This document shows positions 12,367 to 24,437 of a stretch of DNA of 64,000 bases, one piece after another (position 1 is the stretch's first letter; every line of letters starts with the position of its first letter). The stretch lies in NCBI GenBank assembly GCA_007258455.2, contig VDFB02047230.1, forward strand, positions 158,976,635 to 159,040,634. The letters are read 5' to 3'. Origin of the DNA: Sequoia sempervirens (Eukaryota > Streptophyta > Pinopsida > Cupressales > Cupressaceae). The notes below the pieces were generated by a model. That model had not been told where the DNA came from. It searched no databases and saw only the letters and a list, made by a program, of their open reading frames with translations. Made by a program: the position numbers and the translations under genes.

Positions 12367-13381
12367 GGGTGATCCCACAATAGTGGTTTATAATTTTTGG
12401 CCAAACTGGACACTGAAATTATTATTTTTAACTAAATCTTCACATTCGGGCACCTATAGTGGCTAAATCATGAGGAATTTGAAGATGATGTAATTAGAGT
12501 CTCGTCACATTTTGTCTTTAGATTCTAAAAATAGTTTTTTCAAAAAATTTGGAATCAGATTGCACTTCTTTTTCCATCTCCCACGAAAACTAGGTTTTTT
12601 CAGAAAACAATATTTTTAAAAAGTGACACACACTGTATAACATATAAATTTTTTACCATGAAGGATAAAATTCTAATTATTTTGAATTTAGATTTGTAAC
12701 TCTGATATCTAGTGCTTCCACTTGGTTAGATAGTTTTTTATTGAATATTTTTTCTTTAATCAAGTTACGAAGTCAAACCAATTACAATTCAAACATAACG
12801 CAACCATATAACACGTAATTTTTTTTGTATATATCAAAATTCAATTTTTTTTGTTGGATCAAGGACTTCAATATCTAGTGCACTCATATTTTTCAATTTT
12901 TTTTTTATAATCTACTATTTTTCCACATGTGCAGAACAAAGACCTTCATTTTCGATGAAAAACCTATGTTTAGTAAAACTAAAAAAACAAATACATAATA
13001 AAACCAAAAATATTAAAATTATATTCGTTGGATAGCTTGTTTTGAGGAATACCTGATTGCAATTAGGTTTGTGAAGATTCCTCCATTTTCATCCTCAACC
13101 CGAGCTCTGAAGTGCCAAAATTTAGGTTTTTTTTGTGTCTCAGGGGGGATGAGGGATAAAGGGGGTTCGTACGAACCCCTTTCCAATGCATTTTTTTTGC
13201 TTTTTTTGGCGGCAAAATTCAAAGGGGTTCGCTCAAACCCTAGTTCGACTGAACCCCTTATGGGTTCAGTCAAACTAGTAGGTTCGTACAAACCCCCAAA
13301 ATCACATTTTTTGACTTGGGGTCATTTTTTGTGAGTTTTTCTTCCTCACTTGAATTGTAAACCACTATTGTGGCTTCACCC
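12367..13381. mobile_element. Non-autonomous TIR DNA transposon nested in the 5' LTR
   Basis: The 3' LTR lacks this block, which gives an empty-site comparison. The ends are inverted repeats of about 29 bp with three mismatches: the left starts GGGTGATCCCACAATAGTGG, and the right end, reverse-complemented, starts GGGTGAAGCCACAATAGTGG. An AAA on each side may be a 3-bp target duplication, which would suit a PIF/Harbinger- or CACTA-type element, but A-runs make this weak. No transposase is encoded. The right third holds a cluster of GGTTCG...AACC half-sites. Confidence 0.8.
13162..13290. repeat. Cluster of GGTTCG/CGAACC inverted half-sites, with an 18-bp perfect palindrome
   Basis: GGGGTTCGTACGAACCCC (13162-13179) is a perfect 18-bp palindrome. 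Within the next 110 bp follow related inverted half-sites (GGGGTTCGCTCAAACCC near 13225, GTTCGACTGAACCCC near 13243, GGGTTCAGTCAAAC near 13262, GGTTCGTACAAACCCCC near 13281). They lie inside the TIR element. Confidence 0.9.
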
Positions 13382-14890
13382 AAAAATGTGGTACTATAGA
13401 CTTCTACTCTAATATGAGTTTTCTTTTTGCAAAATCCAATGTTGTTGTTCCTTTCCTTAGCTTGGCATCTTGTGAAGTCCCTAAAAATTAACATTGATTC
13501 TTCTGCTCTCTTATTACTCATACCCTTACCTGGCATGCTATTTCTTTCACCCATTTTCAAGATTTAAAATAAAATAGAAGCAAAATTCTTATAGCTACAA
13601 GAAACTCAACTCTATAGAATGCTAAAGGTAGCACTAGTACAATAGTTCAATAAGATTATTTTTTAGTCTTGGCTGCTGAAAAAGGGAAATATGGACTAGA
13701 CGATTAAGCCATAGTTTTACATTTTTATAAATTTAAAAGGATGCCTTATAACTAATATAGAATTCAGGCATATTAGGGAAATGATAAATTTAAGTTTATA
13801 ATATAATCTTGTGGCTAGAGGTTTTATTTATTTTTATTTTTTTAATTGAGGTGTGTTCAACTTCTTGATTTGTATTGGAGCTGATGAAACTAGTAGGACA
13901 ACAAATGAGTTAACAAAGGATGGGAGTATAGAGTTTATTAATTTGATTTGAAAACATGAAACAAAGTAACATGCTAGTGAAGATTGGATAATGGTAGAAA
14001 TATGCATTTTACAAGTGTTAATATATGTCCCGTTTAAAAATATAAGGAAGAGTAATTAATATCTTGCTCTTAAGTAGATTTAGGAAAGGGGAACAATTAT
14101 TTAGGCATACTTAGATTGTTGTCCCATAAGTGGAAATAGCTGCTCACCTAATAACCATAGGGGCTAGTGTGTTGACATTAAGTTGGGATCGGTTGTGGTG
14201 CTCATTTGAGTATGATTTAATAGATTCCAATTAAGTTTAGTCCACTGGGTGGTTTAGATTCATAGGAATATGTCAATTACATTGGAACAATATTTAGTTC
14301 TTAACTTCATTGAACAACTCAATAAATCACTCTTGAACACTGTTTCCTATAGACTTTAAGGGAATGTTTTTGTTTATCATCAATGCTGGTCAAATTAGAT
14401 ACGAGGGATAAGGTAACTCATTCTTCTAGTGACTAGTGGTCTGAATTTTCCTTAAGTAATGGTGCTAGTCAAATTTGTGCAATTAAATAGAAATATGATA
14501 GATTTTGGCTCTAGGTAAAATCTTCTAAAAACCATGGCTTGGTTGGTCGATAGGACAATCATTCATTTGAGTGTTCATAGCTGTTATGAACAGTTGATTG
14601 GTAGGGTATTCCTTTCAATTACATGAATACTCCAATGGCTTATGAGAATGCAAACCTTGTAAGTTTACATCTTAATTTACTCTTTAAGGATAGTAAGAAT
14701 CAGTGTATACTATACAATGGGATGAGGAGTTACCTTACCCTCTATTGTAAGGAGTCTAAGAGTATGTATTACTCTTAGCAAAATAACTAGTAATGCCATA
14801 CATGGTTGCAACTAAGATGAGAACCTACTGAGCTTGAGTTGGGAACCTACTTCAAGTCCATCGCTAAGCCTGAGCTAAGGAATAGTACTA

Positions 14891-15134
14891 GCTCGAGATG
14901 GACAATAGTCTAGAAGTAGTACTAGGCTCGAGATGGACAAAATACTAGGGGAAGTATATGCTTGAGATGGACAATAGTCTAGGGGTGGTGCTAAGATCAA
15001 GATGGAAAAGGTATAGGGGTGGTAAGTTAAGATCGAGATGGAAAATAGTCTAGGGGAAACACTAATATTGAGATGGACAAGATTCTAGAAGCAATACTCA
15101 GCTTGAGATGGTCATTAGTCTAGGAGCATTCCAC
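14891..15134. repeat. About 35-bp tandem repeat x7 inside the 5' LTR
   Basis: Seven diverged copies of a unit of the form GCTCGAGATGGACAATAGTC followed by TAGGGG-type sequence. Seen directly. It lies in the LTR segment missing from the 3' LTR. Confidence 0.9.
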
Positions 15135-15696
15135 ATCAATGATGGTTACCCTTGGTTGCTTAGCCGATTAGATGGACAGCCAAAAGGTGAATTCCCAACA
15201 AGCTCAAGTAGATAAAACTAACTCCCTATGAATCCTTATAGATATTGAAAAAGGAATTATAAGCTTACCTTAGCTAGGTTCACCTTGGGAAGAGGGTCAC
15301 TAAGAAGACATTTTGCTCATAGCTTACAGGCTAGAATGACAACTCTCTCTCTCTCTTCACGGGCCACATAATCTACTTAGAGGGATGGATCTAGGGTTGA
15401 ATCCACTTGGTTGGGATAAGTTTGAACCCCACCACAACTGGAACGAGCAGGGTCTTGGAGATAAATCAATTCACCATCATGAAGGTATGTGCAATCTAGT
15501 TAGTAGCATTCTTGTTTTATTAAGGTAACAAGTTGTGCTAATGGAAATTATGTAACTGATATGATGTTATACTACTTAAGTTGATCTCCATTAATGTTTA
15601 TATGATCTAACCTTCTATGTAATCCTTTTTGCATGATGGTGAAGAAAACAAAAAAATGTGCAAAAATTGTCTTTTTTGTTGGGGCAGTTGTTACAT

Positions 15697-15708
15697 TGGT
15701 ATCAGAGC
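15697..15708 (+). other. Primer-binding site, initiator-Met tRNA type
   Basis: TGGTATCAGAGC begins one base after the LTR end; this is the standard plant primer site complementary to the 3' end of initiator methionine tRNA and fixes the LTR boundary at 15695. Confidence 0.95.
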
Positions 15709-15964
15709 TTAGAACTCGACACTAGGACCTAGGTGCTCTCTCTCTTTCATTGTACTAATATGATTGTTTGGTAATGACAGTCATGGGTTGAGGGAAGCAA
15801 GGAAAGGGGAAGAAGAAGGCATTGAGAAAACACCCCCAACAAATAACCTAGAAGGATCCAAGACCACTATTATTACATGGCCAAAAATTGAAACTGAAAC
15901 CATATCTAACACAAAGCCATTGGCAGAGACTATTAAGTGACTGAAAATATAGAAGGGAAATCAA

Positions 15965-17660
15965 ATGGCCAAACTAGATGAAAGTCGTGAACCACCAAAG
16001 GGATGCCCACAACCAAAGCCAAAAACCAAACCCTCTGGTATTAGGGACTTCCCTTTTGGTTGTGGACACAATGCTCCAATCCTCTCTAAGGAAGCAATTG
16101 CAGAATACAATTGTGTCCATGCTAATATGTCTATAACTGTGGGGACCTCTGATTAGGAAGAACCTGAAGAGGAGGAGGCACCTACTCTATAACTAGAATT
16201 ATGCAAAAGATGGTGAATTAGTACTAAATGAACATCGTCTCACTTTTTGTAAAAGTTGCTAACTATTATATATATATAGACTTAATTATCAAGGTGTTAC
16301 GGTGAATGGGAATGGAATATTTAATGATGTGAATCTTATGTTGAGTATTAATTTCTCCTTGATTCTAAATATGATATAAGACAAGATTTAAAAAAAATAA
16401 CAAAGAAACTTAAATAACACTCTCTTTTCCCTGACAGAACAAAACAAATTAAATGAAGAGAACTTTGAGGAGGGGAACAAGCCTTAGCCTCGCCGAAATG
16501 TTGCATGCAAGTAGGGGTGTGTCGTCTCCACCTCTTACCATACCTGAAGAGTTACAAGCTAAATTAAATGCTCTTCCTACAAAATTAACATCACAAGAGC
16601 AAAAAATTAAGGAACTAATGAGGCAAAAGGAGCAAGAAACTAATCACAACACTGGGCTAGGAACTAATTACAGCACTAGCATTGGAATATAAGAGTCGGA
16701 CAAGGAGCACAGTGTGAATACAAGTCAAGAACATGAGAGAAACTCTAGAATTCCCACCTACAATCACTCTCAATCAGAGTCACAATGAGGAGTAGGAAAA
16801 GACCCAATGATTCAGAATTGAAGAAAGTGAAAGCCCCTAAGTTTGATGGTACTGTGGATGGGGATGTCACTGCAGCATGGCTCATTGGAATGAACAGGTA
16901 TTTTGGGTTGATAGAATTAAGTTCCAACACTAAGGCTAGGATTACCATTTATCACCTAGAAGGAGAAGCCTCACTTTGGTGGGAACATTTAGTGGAAATC
17001 AAAAACTATGATATCAGTCAACTAATTTGGGACAAGTTCACCAAGCGGTTTTGCAAGGAGTACCTTTTTGCTCATCATAGAGACCAAAAGATGACTGAAT
17101 TCCATTCATTGTGCTAAGGGGGAATGACAGTAGTTGAGTATAAGTCCAAATTCACGAGCTTACTCCATCATGTGCCTTATATGAAGGAAGAAGAGGATCG
17201 GGTGAATAAGTTTATATTGGGATTGAATAAGAATATTTTGTATGCAACCAAACTCATTCGACCTAAAAGCTTAAACCAAGTAGTGGAGGTAGCTTTGGTT
17301 GCTGAAGAAAAGCATAAGAGCAAGCAAGAACGCAAACAAAAGCCATATTCCTCCAACCACTCCGATAATAAGTAAAGGGGTAATCATGAAGCTAAATCTA
17401 AAGGAAAGGCTTCTCAACAGACTAAGAGGAGCCAAAATTATAGGAACAATTGTGGTTCAAAAGGTCAAAAGGATAAGGGAGACAAAAGGAAAAAATCGGT
17501 TAGGCATGAGGCACAAGGTGATTCCAAGAGAGGAAAGGAAGACCGAAAAGGACCAGGTAGTGGATGTTGGACATGCAAAGGTGATCATTATATGAGCGAT
17601 TGTCCCAAGAATCCAAACAAAACCACCAAACCCACTACTAGAATTTATGTAGTCGTGGAT
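15965..17660 (+). pseudogene. Ty3/gypsy gag region with CCHC zinc knuckle
   Basis: A leader with short frames (15965-16156, 16453-16692) precedes the gag domain at 16785-17375. The domain contains the expected KFDGTVDGD, AWLIGMNRYF and LWWEHL motifs and a WDKFTKRF motif. A TAA at about 17116 interrupts it. A C-x2-C-x3-H-x4-C zinc knuckle (CWTC...H...C) lies at 17565-17609 in the same frame after a basic Lys-rich tract. Gag forms the particle that packages element RNA. The stop at 17116 is explained by a single C-to-T change of a Gln codon. No full-length protein can be made. Confidence 0.85.
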
Positions 17661-18205
17661 AATCGTTAAGCAAATCAGCAAGCTCCATTGATAGAACTTC
17701 AAGGTACACTTCTCAGCCAACCCATTTCTATTCTGGCAGATTTAGGAGTCACAAATATTTTTATTTCCTCCCATGATATTCAAAAATATAAAATTGATCA
17801 TAAGAGTCTTAGTAGAGAGGAGATGGAGGTTGAGTTTGGGTCGGGTAAGACACAAAAGATCAAATCTTGCTTGCAAGGATCTAAAATTGACCTAGGGATT
17901 ACAAGGACCAAGGTGGATCTATGGGTCACTCTGTTAGGGTCTTATGATTTAATCCTTGGGATGGATTGGTTCCAAAAGCACCAAGCTAAGTTGGATTGCT
18001 ACAACAAGAATATCAAATGTCTAGATGACCAAGGGAGTTCAGTGGTTCTTCAAGGGATTAGGAGACCTGTGGTGGTAAGAATGATCTCAGCCATGCAAGT
18101 GAAAAGAGCACTAATAAAGGGTAGTAAAATTTATCTAGTAAAGGTAGAAGAGGGTAATGATGATCCCACACCTAGCATTGAAGACCATACTATTCTCCAA
18201 GAGTA
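17661..18205 (+). pseudogene. Ty3/gypsy aspartic protease region, active site altered
   Basis: The frame 17688-18206 follows gag directly. It has the retropepsin-like layout: a short beta-rich start, the active-site loop at 17737-17745, and a conserved DLILGMDWFQKH motif at about 17948. The catalytic D-[ST]-G triad reads D-L-G; replacement of Ser by Leu needs one C-to-T change and would be expected to inactivate the enzyme. The protease normally cuts the gag-pol polyprotein. Confidence 0.8.
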
Positions 18206-18960
18206 ATGTGATGTATTTCCTGAAGAATTTCCAGAACTGCCTCCTAAGTGATAGATGGACTTCACAATAGATCTAGTTCCAGGGGTTGAGCGTATCTCCA
18301 AATCCCCCTATACAATGAACACTATTGAATTACAAGAGCTTAAGATGCAGTTGTAGGATCTAATGGAGAAGGACTTGATAAGACCTAGTGTGTCTCCTTG
18401 GGGAGCTTCAGTGTTGTTCATTAAGTAGGATGGAACACTGAGGTTGTGCATTGATTACTAGATATTGAACAAGGTAACCATTCAAAACAGATATCCCCTA
18501 CCTAGAATCGATGACTTGTTTGATCAAATGAAGGGAGCTACTATATTCTCCAAGATAGATTTAAGGCCAGGTTATCACTACTTAAGAATCAGGGAAGAAG
18601 ATATTCCAAAGACAAACTTCAGATTTAGGTACGGCCATTACGAATTTTTGGTGGTGCCTTTTGGCCTAACCAGTACCCCTTCAACTTTCATGAGTCTCAT
18701 GAACCATGTTTTCCACAACTACTTGGATAAATTTTTGCTAGTGTTTTTGGATGACATTTTAATCTACTCTAAAAATTTGCAAGAGCATGAGGAGCATTTA
18801 AGAATAGTCTTTCAAAGGTTGAGCTCGATCATAAATTATATGGGAAATTTATCAAATGTTCTTTCTTTCAGCCTGAAGTGCACTATTTCAGACATATTAT
18901 ATCATCCCAAGGAATTTTAGTGGATCCAACCAAGGTGTAAGCAATTTTAGAATGGCATAT
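18206..18960 (+). pseudogene. Ty3/gypsy reverse transcriptase, decayed
   Basis: Motifs in order: CDVFPEEFPELPPK (18209), a GV...SPY-like tract, RPSVSPWGAS (18380), LRLCIDY (18440), [12 protein letters not shown] (18494), [11 protein letters not shown] (18550), [12 protein letters not shown] (18655) and the catalytic FLDDILIYS (18747). The two catalytic Asp of the xxDD box are intact, but stops interrupt the domain at about 18250, 18355, 18427, 18456 and 18939, and the frame shifts near 18820-18830. Many, not all, of the stops can be explained by C-to-T change in CAG, CAA or CGA codons. Confidence 0.9.
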
Positions 18961-19620
18961 TCCTAAAAATGTGACTGAAGTAAGAAGCTTCATGGGTTTG
19001 GCAGGGTACTATCAATGGTTTGTAGGGAACTTCTCCAAGATAGCTAACCCCATAACCTCTCTTCAATGAAAGGGAAAGAAGTTTGAATGGACAAAAAAAC
19101 GTGACATTGCATTCCAAAAGTTGAAGGAAGCTCTTACTACTGCACCAATTTTGCAAGTGCCTGGTCTAGATAAAGAATTTGTAGTTTGGAAAAATGCTTC
19201 ATTGGATGGGCTAGATGGAGTTCTAATAAAAAATTGGCAAGTGATTTCCTTTGAGTCCAAGAAATTGAAGGATCATGAACTCAATTATCCCACCCATGAC
19301 CTGGAGCTGGCAGAAATAGTGCATGCCTTAAAGGTATGGAAACACTACTTGGTAGGAAGACCCTTCAAGCTAAACACTGATCATAAGGGACTCCAATATT
19401 TGTTCACCCAACCAGATTTGAATGCATTTCAAAGAAGGTGGTTAGAATTCTTAAAAAACTATGAGATATATATCTCATATGTTAAAGGAAAAGAAAATTG
19501 TGTTGCAAATGCCTTAAGTCAAAGGGCTAAACTAGCTGTAATCTCACAACTAAAATTTGAATTGCCAGAAAAGATTAAGCAAATGCAGGAACAAGATCTC
19601 TTTTGTTAGAAAAAGAGGTT
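18961..19620 (+). pseudogene. Ty3/gypsy RNase H region, two catalytic positions changed
   Basis: Linker ([10 protein letters not shown] near 18990) then RNase H, with the open part at 19121-19609. The first catalytic Asp (D-A-S type motif) reads NAS (19192) and the last (A-D-A-L-S type) reads ANALS (19509); both are Asp-to-Asn, a G-to-A change. The Glu (DLELAEIVHALK, 19300) and the TDHKGLQ Asp (19380) remain. The enzyme degrades RNA in the RNA:DNA hybrid during reverse transcription and would be inactive here. Confidence 0.85.
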
Positions 19621-20640
19621 AGAAATATGTACAAGGGATTAATCCAACTGAGTACCATGTGGGAAAAGATGGAATCCTCCTTTATTTGAACCAAATTTAT
19701 GTGCCAGAAGAGGGTGCTTTAAGAATGAAAATTCTCACAAAAGGCCATAATGTGCCTTATCAAGCACATCCTGGGGTGACTAAGATGTATGCAGACCTAA
19801 AAACTCATTACTTTTGGCCAAGAATGAAAAAGGAAATAACTTGCTATATCGCCAAATGTCTCAAGAATGTCAACACGTTAAGGCAAAGCACTGTCATCTC
19901 GCAAGAACACTATATCCTCATGATATACCACATCATAAGTGGTCGGTAATCTCCATGGATTTTGTGATGGGATTGCCTAAAACTCGACATCAACACAACA
20001 ATATATTAGTGGTGGTTGATAAACTAACCAAGGTAGCAAACTTCATACCAGGCAATGTGAAGGATGATGCCCCACTTTTGGCTAAAAGATTCATAAAGGA
20101 AGTCATTAGGTTACATGGGATGCCTGAGGTGATCATCATGGATAGGGATAAGTTGTTCACTTCTAGGTTTTAGACCTCTCTTATGACCACACTAGGAACC
20201 AACCTCCATTTTAGTACAACTTACCACCCTGAAACAGATGGCCAAACCAAAAGAGTTAACCAAGTTATGGAGGACATTCTTAGAATGTATGCCTTGGATC
20301 AACCCACTAAGTGGGAAGAGTATCTACCACTAGTAGAATTTGCATATAACAATTCATACCATTCTTCCATCCAAATGACATCGTTTGAAGCATTGTATGG
20401 TAGAAAGTGCATAATGCCTTTAGGTTGGGAAAATTTAGAAAATCGAGTAACTTTAGGGCTGAAACTTCTTCGAGAATATGACACTCAAGTGAAAGTTATA
20501 AGAGAAAGACTAAAGGAGGCTTCATATTGGCAGAAAAGTTATGCGGATACCAAGTGGACACCAAGGTAATTTGTAGTAGGGTACAAGGTGTTCCTACACG
20601 TCAAACCACACAAAAGCTCAATAAAGTTTGGCAAGGCTGC
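19621..20640 (+). pseudogene. Ty3/gypsy integrase, decayed
   Basis: N-terminal zinc-binding part at 19659-19860 (H...HPGVTKMYADLKTHYFWP, then C...C), a frame shift near 19870, then the catalytic core: ISMDFVMGLP (19955, first Asp), IIMDRDKLFTS (20140, second Asp), followed by a TAG at 20171 where Trp is expected. The third acidic residue of the D,D-E triad, in the DGQT-x-RVNQ motif at 20238, is Lys and not Glu (one G-to-A change), so the integrase is dead irrespective of the stops. It normally inserts element cDNA into the genome. Confidence 0.9.
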
Positions 20641-20994
20641 TAAACTAGCTCCACAATTCATAGGGCCTTTCGAGATACTTGAGAAAATCAGTCTTGTAGC
20701 TTATTGAGTAGCTCTTCTACCATCTCTCTCTCGCATACACAATGTATTCCATGTATCCTTGCTTAAGAAATATGTTCTTGACCCATCACATGTAATTGAT
20801 TGGTAGGAACTACACATAGAAGACACTGGAAATATCCACCTCGAACCGCTCACAATCATAGACAGGCACAATCTGCAATTGCATAATAGAACCATCCAAC
20901 AAGTTAAGGTCCTATGGGACCAATATGGGGAACAAGGAGCTACTTGGGAAGATGAAAATATAATGAAACTAGAATATCCATACTTGTTTAATTA
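20641..20994 (+). pseudogene. Integrase C-terminal tail, chromodomain type
   Basis: After the core the sequence carries GPFEILEKI-like and SLSRIHNVFHVSLLKKYV motifs, then EPLTIIDR, VKVLW, ATWE and a terminal YPYLFN. This order, with a degenerate chromodomain-like end, is typical of plant chromoviruses (Tekay/Del-like). The tail is thought to guide insertion to heterochromatin. Two stops (20704, 20804) interrupt it. Subfamily assignment is from motif memory and is moderately certain. Confidence 0.75.
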
Positions 20995-21012
20995 AGCCGA
21001 GCCAAATTAATC

Positions 21013-21027
21013 CTAAGGGGGGAAGTA
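21013..21027 (+). other. Polypurine tract of the Ty3/gypsy element
   Basis: TAAGGGGGGAAGTA abuts the TG of the 3' LTR at 21028; it serves as plus-strand DNA primer in reverse transcription. Confidence 0.85.
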
Positions 21028-24000
21028 TGTCATATCCCCTCGATACTTTGTTAATAATTTTGCATGACCCCTAGCCCTGATGTAATTTGGACTAGGGGTG
21101 GAGCTTTGAACTTTAATATGTGAACATATATAAGTGTGTGTGTGTGTGTGCATGAGTGTGCGTTAAAATTATGAACCTTCATGTTATTATTATCAAGTGT
21201 GCTTATCAATCTTACTATGCTATTTTAATTTAATTCATTAAATATTGGATTAACATGTACTAATAATATGGATGTTGTATTTGTGTGAGGCTTGTCATTG
21301 GTTGCAAGTACCAGGGGTGCAAAGTGAGGCGGATTATGTGGTTCCATTGAATGAGGGATAGACAATTTGTATGTCATTCTAGTGTTGACCTTGTCTATAG
21401 ATTCCAATAGCCTAAGGTTCATTCAACCTAGGATTTTGATATATATATTTTGCTAGAGTTACTTGAATAGGCTAGGTTGAGCCATTAGGTCCACTTAAAT
21501 ATCTCAATTATTTGACAATGCTCAATTTGGTAGATTTAATTAAGGTCCATGAGAGAAGGGGGTAAATTAAATAAATAAATATCTTAAGGTGAATAAATAA
21601 ATAAAGTTATATAAGAAAATTATAAAATTATAAATTATATAATTGATTGCTATGTTATTGAAATAACAATTTAAAGATAATGAATAGATAAACATTCACC
21701 ATGAATATTACCTAAACGAAAATAGATGGGCATTGAAAAGAAGAAAAATAAAATAAACCATAATTTGAAATGCCATTCACTAAATTTACATTTACAAGGG
21801 GCGTAAAAACTAAGATTCCCATCAAATTAAATAAATGAAGAAAGAAATAAAGTATACCATTGAAAAAATATAGAAAGGAAAAGACTAAATAAATGAAGAA
21901 ATAAATAAAGTATACCATCGAGCAAATATGGAAAGGAAAAGAGTGTTGGAAATAGGTTGCCATTTAATTGCAAATCCTAAAACATTAATTATTTCATGTA
22001 TCTCCTAGATTCTTGGAATGTGTTCAACAACACTAAGATTAGGATGAGATTAATATTTGGATGAAATAAATCATGAAATTGACATTTGTATTTATTCCTA
22101 AATAATAGGAGCATGTGGGTGCATACATGGTAAGGTGAAACTCACCTTGTGTCTAGTTAACTATATAGAGTAACAGTTAACATACGAATGCATGTAAAGA
22201 TCCTAGGAGTTAGGATTTGATGTTTGCATGCTTGAAGTTCGATTCAGAATCAATTTAGTTTAGTTTAGTTGATCTTCAGTTCATTCATTCGGTTGATTCA
22301 GTTCAGTTATCTTGATTGCATGTTGGCATTTGGTTATTTTGAGTTGCATGTAGTTAGCTTCATTAACTTGTAATGCATGGCTAATAACATTGAGTTGTAT
22401 GACAGATAATAGGGACTACCTCCAGTTAACAAGGGATGACCATTCTTTGGAAATGGTGTTGAGTAAATGTTTCAGTTAACAATAAAACACTTGAAGCCAA
22501 CTTGGGCGCCCAAGATGCTTTATTGGAATTAACTCAAATGCATGATAAGATATTTTTGAAGGCTCAGTTAAGTAGCTTTACTTAAGGGCGCCATCTTTGA
22601 GGAAGAGCTTTGGAATTATCACCAAAGTGAAGGAGAAGTTGTAGCTTCAGTTTGGGACACCCAAATGCATGATGCACATGTTGTAAGCTTTAGTCTTCAC
22701 TAAATAACTCTACTTGAAGGAATATGGCATACCTTTTCAAGGGCTTGAGATTATGCATTGTAAATATCACCATTTGATTATTACAAGGTTACATATTGTC
22801 TATATATCTCATTCAAGTTGAATAGAGTTTTGAGATTGGTTACTGCAGGTGTGAAGAAGATTGGTAAAGACAGAAGAAGCATTCTCAAGCAAGAATTGGA
22901 GGTATTGTAATTCAGAGTTTGAATAATAGAATAATTCTTGGTGGAGTTTTTTCCCGAAAGGGTTTCTCCACGGTATATCTTGTGTGATCCTTCTCTTATC
23001 CTATCTAGTTCTTCTAAATAATTCTCTGTACATTCTACAACAGTAAAATGGATTAATCAAGATAATCATCCACAAAGAATTTATGTAACAAAGAAAAGAC
23101 TTACTTGGATCAGCAATATTAAAGTTTTACAGAGTATTAAGCTAAGAAAACACCTCATTTTTCAACAAAGAGAAGGATGCAGGAAAATGAAGGAGAAGCT
23201 TTCATGGGAGAAGAAGGCTGATAAGAAAGGACCAGAGGTAGAAATCTCAACCAAGCAGGAAGAAGCTTGGTGAGGAGGAGGACAATAGAAGCATCAAGTG
23301 GCTTGGCAACCCTTGCAACAATTGCCAATGGCAGGAAAGAACTTTGACCAGCATGCCATGGAGAAACTCATCCCTCTTTCTTTAAATCAACTTACAGAGG
23401 TCTCATTTTGGAGGAGAATCTGTGAGAAGAGAAAATAAAGAACAAGGGTGTGGTTGTTTCAAGGGTCTAGATGGGATTTGAAGAGGAGACCAAAGCTGGG
23501 TAGCTAGGGAATTCTTCTTTGCTTCTTCAAGTCATCACATCTTAGGTTTTATCTTCCTTTCTTTTCTTTTGTAATTAATCTTTTTTGATACTGTAATTTT
23601 AATGTAAAACTATCTTGGCCTTCAAAATCTAAATTTCTTTTAAAATTCTAGAAATGGTCTTTACTGTCTCACCTCCTTAGAGTTTTATTTGAGCAACTAT
23701 TGGGAAATGGTATCTCTTGGTTTACAATAGCACATAAATTATAGGAGTAGGGGAAAAATATTAAGCATAACATTGCTAGGTTGCACAATAATAGTTGAAA
23801 CATAAAGCATTATTATATGTGAAAATGGGGTGTTATAGACTTTTGCTCTAATATGGGTTTTCTTTTTGCAAAATCTAATGCTACTGTTCCTTTCCTTAGC
23901 CTGACATCTTGTGAAGTCCCTAAAAATTAACACTGATTCTTCCACTCTCTTATTGCTCATACCCTTACCTGGCATGCTATTTCTTTCACCCATTTTCAAG

Positions 24001-24437
24001 ATTTAAAATAAAATAGAAGTAAAATTCTTACAGTTGCAAGAAACTTAACTCTATAGAATGCTTAAGGTAGAACTAGTACAATAGTTTAATAAGATTCTTT
24101 TTGAGGCTTTTGGCTGCTGAAAAAGGGAAATATGGACTAGACGATTAAGCCATAGTTTTACATTTCTATACATTTACAAGGATTCCTTATAACTAATATA
24201 TAATTCAAGCATATCAGGGAAATGATAAATTTAAGTTTATAATATAATCTTGTGGCTAGAGGTTTTGTTTATTTTTTATTTTTAAATTGAGTTGTGTTCA
24301 ACTTCTTGATTTGTATTGGAGTTGATGAAACTAGTAGGACAACAAATGATTTGACAAAGGATGGGAGTATAGAGTTTATTAATTTGATTTGAAAACATGA
24401 AACAAAATAACATGCTATTGAAGATTGGATAAGGGTA
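21028..24437 (+). mobile_element. 3' LTR of the Ty3/gypsy element, truncated and interrupted
   Basis: Begins TGTCATATCCCCTCG and aligns with 10743-13997 of the 5' LTR. It carries a nested solo LTR (21944-23167) and lacks the TIR element found in the 5' LTR. The alignment stops at about 24437 ('GAAGATTGGATAA'), so the last 1.7 kb of the LTR is missing and no target duplication for the whole element can be seen. Confidence 0.85.
21944..23167. mobile_element. Solo LTR (1,224 bp) nested in the 3' LTR, with perfect target duplication
   Basis: Starts TGTTGGAAAT and ends TTTTTCAACA, so the ends are TGTTG/CAACA inverted repeats, and it is flanked on both sides by AAGAG (21939-21943 and 23168-23172). 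The 5' LTR has one uninterrupted copy of this site, confirming the insertion. No coding sequence; a TATATAT stretch near 22800 could be a promoter element. It most likely formed by recombination between the LTRs of a complete element. Confidence 0.9.

Larger units (their letters stand above)
10743..15695 (+). mobile_element. 5' LTR (about 4.95 kb) of a Ty3/gypsy retrotransposon
   Basis: Begins TGTCATATC (10743) and ends TTGTTACA (15695), giving TG...CA ends, and is followed one base later by a primer-binding site. Its first part aligns with 21028-24437 (3' LTR). A count by eye over the first 100 bases gives roughly 8 percent mismatch, so the insertion is old. The length includes a 1,015-bp TIR element (12367-13381), leaving an LTR of about 3.9 kb, which is long but within the range known for plant gypsy elements. 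Internal features are a TG microsatellite near 10850 and a seven-fold 35-bp repeat (14891-15134). The last 1.7 kb has no counterpart in the truncated 3' LTR. Confidence 0.85.
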
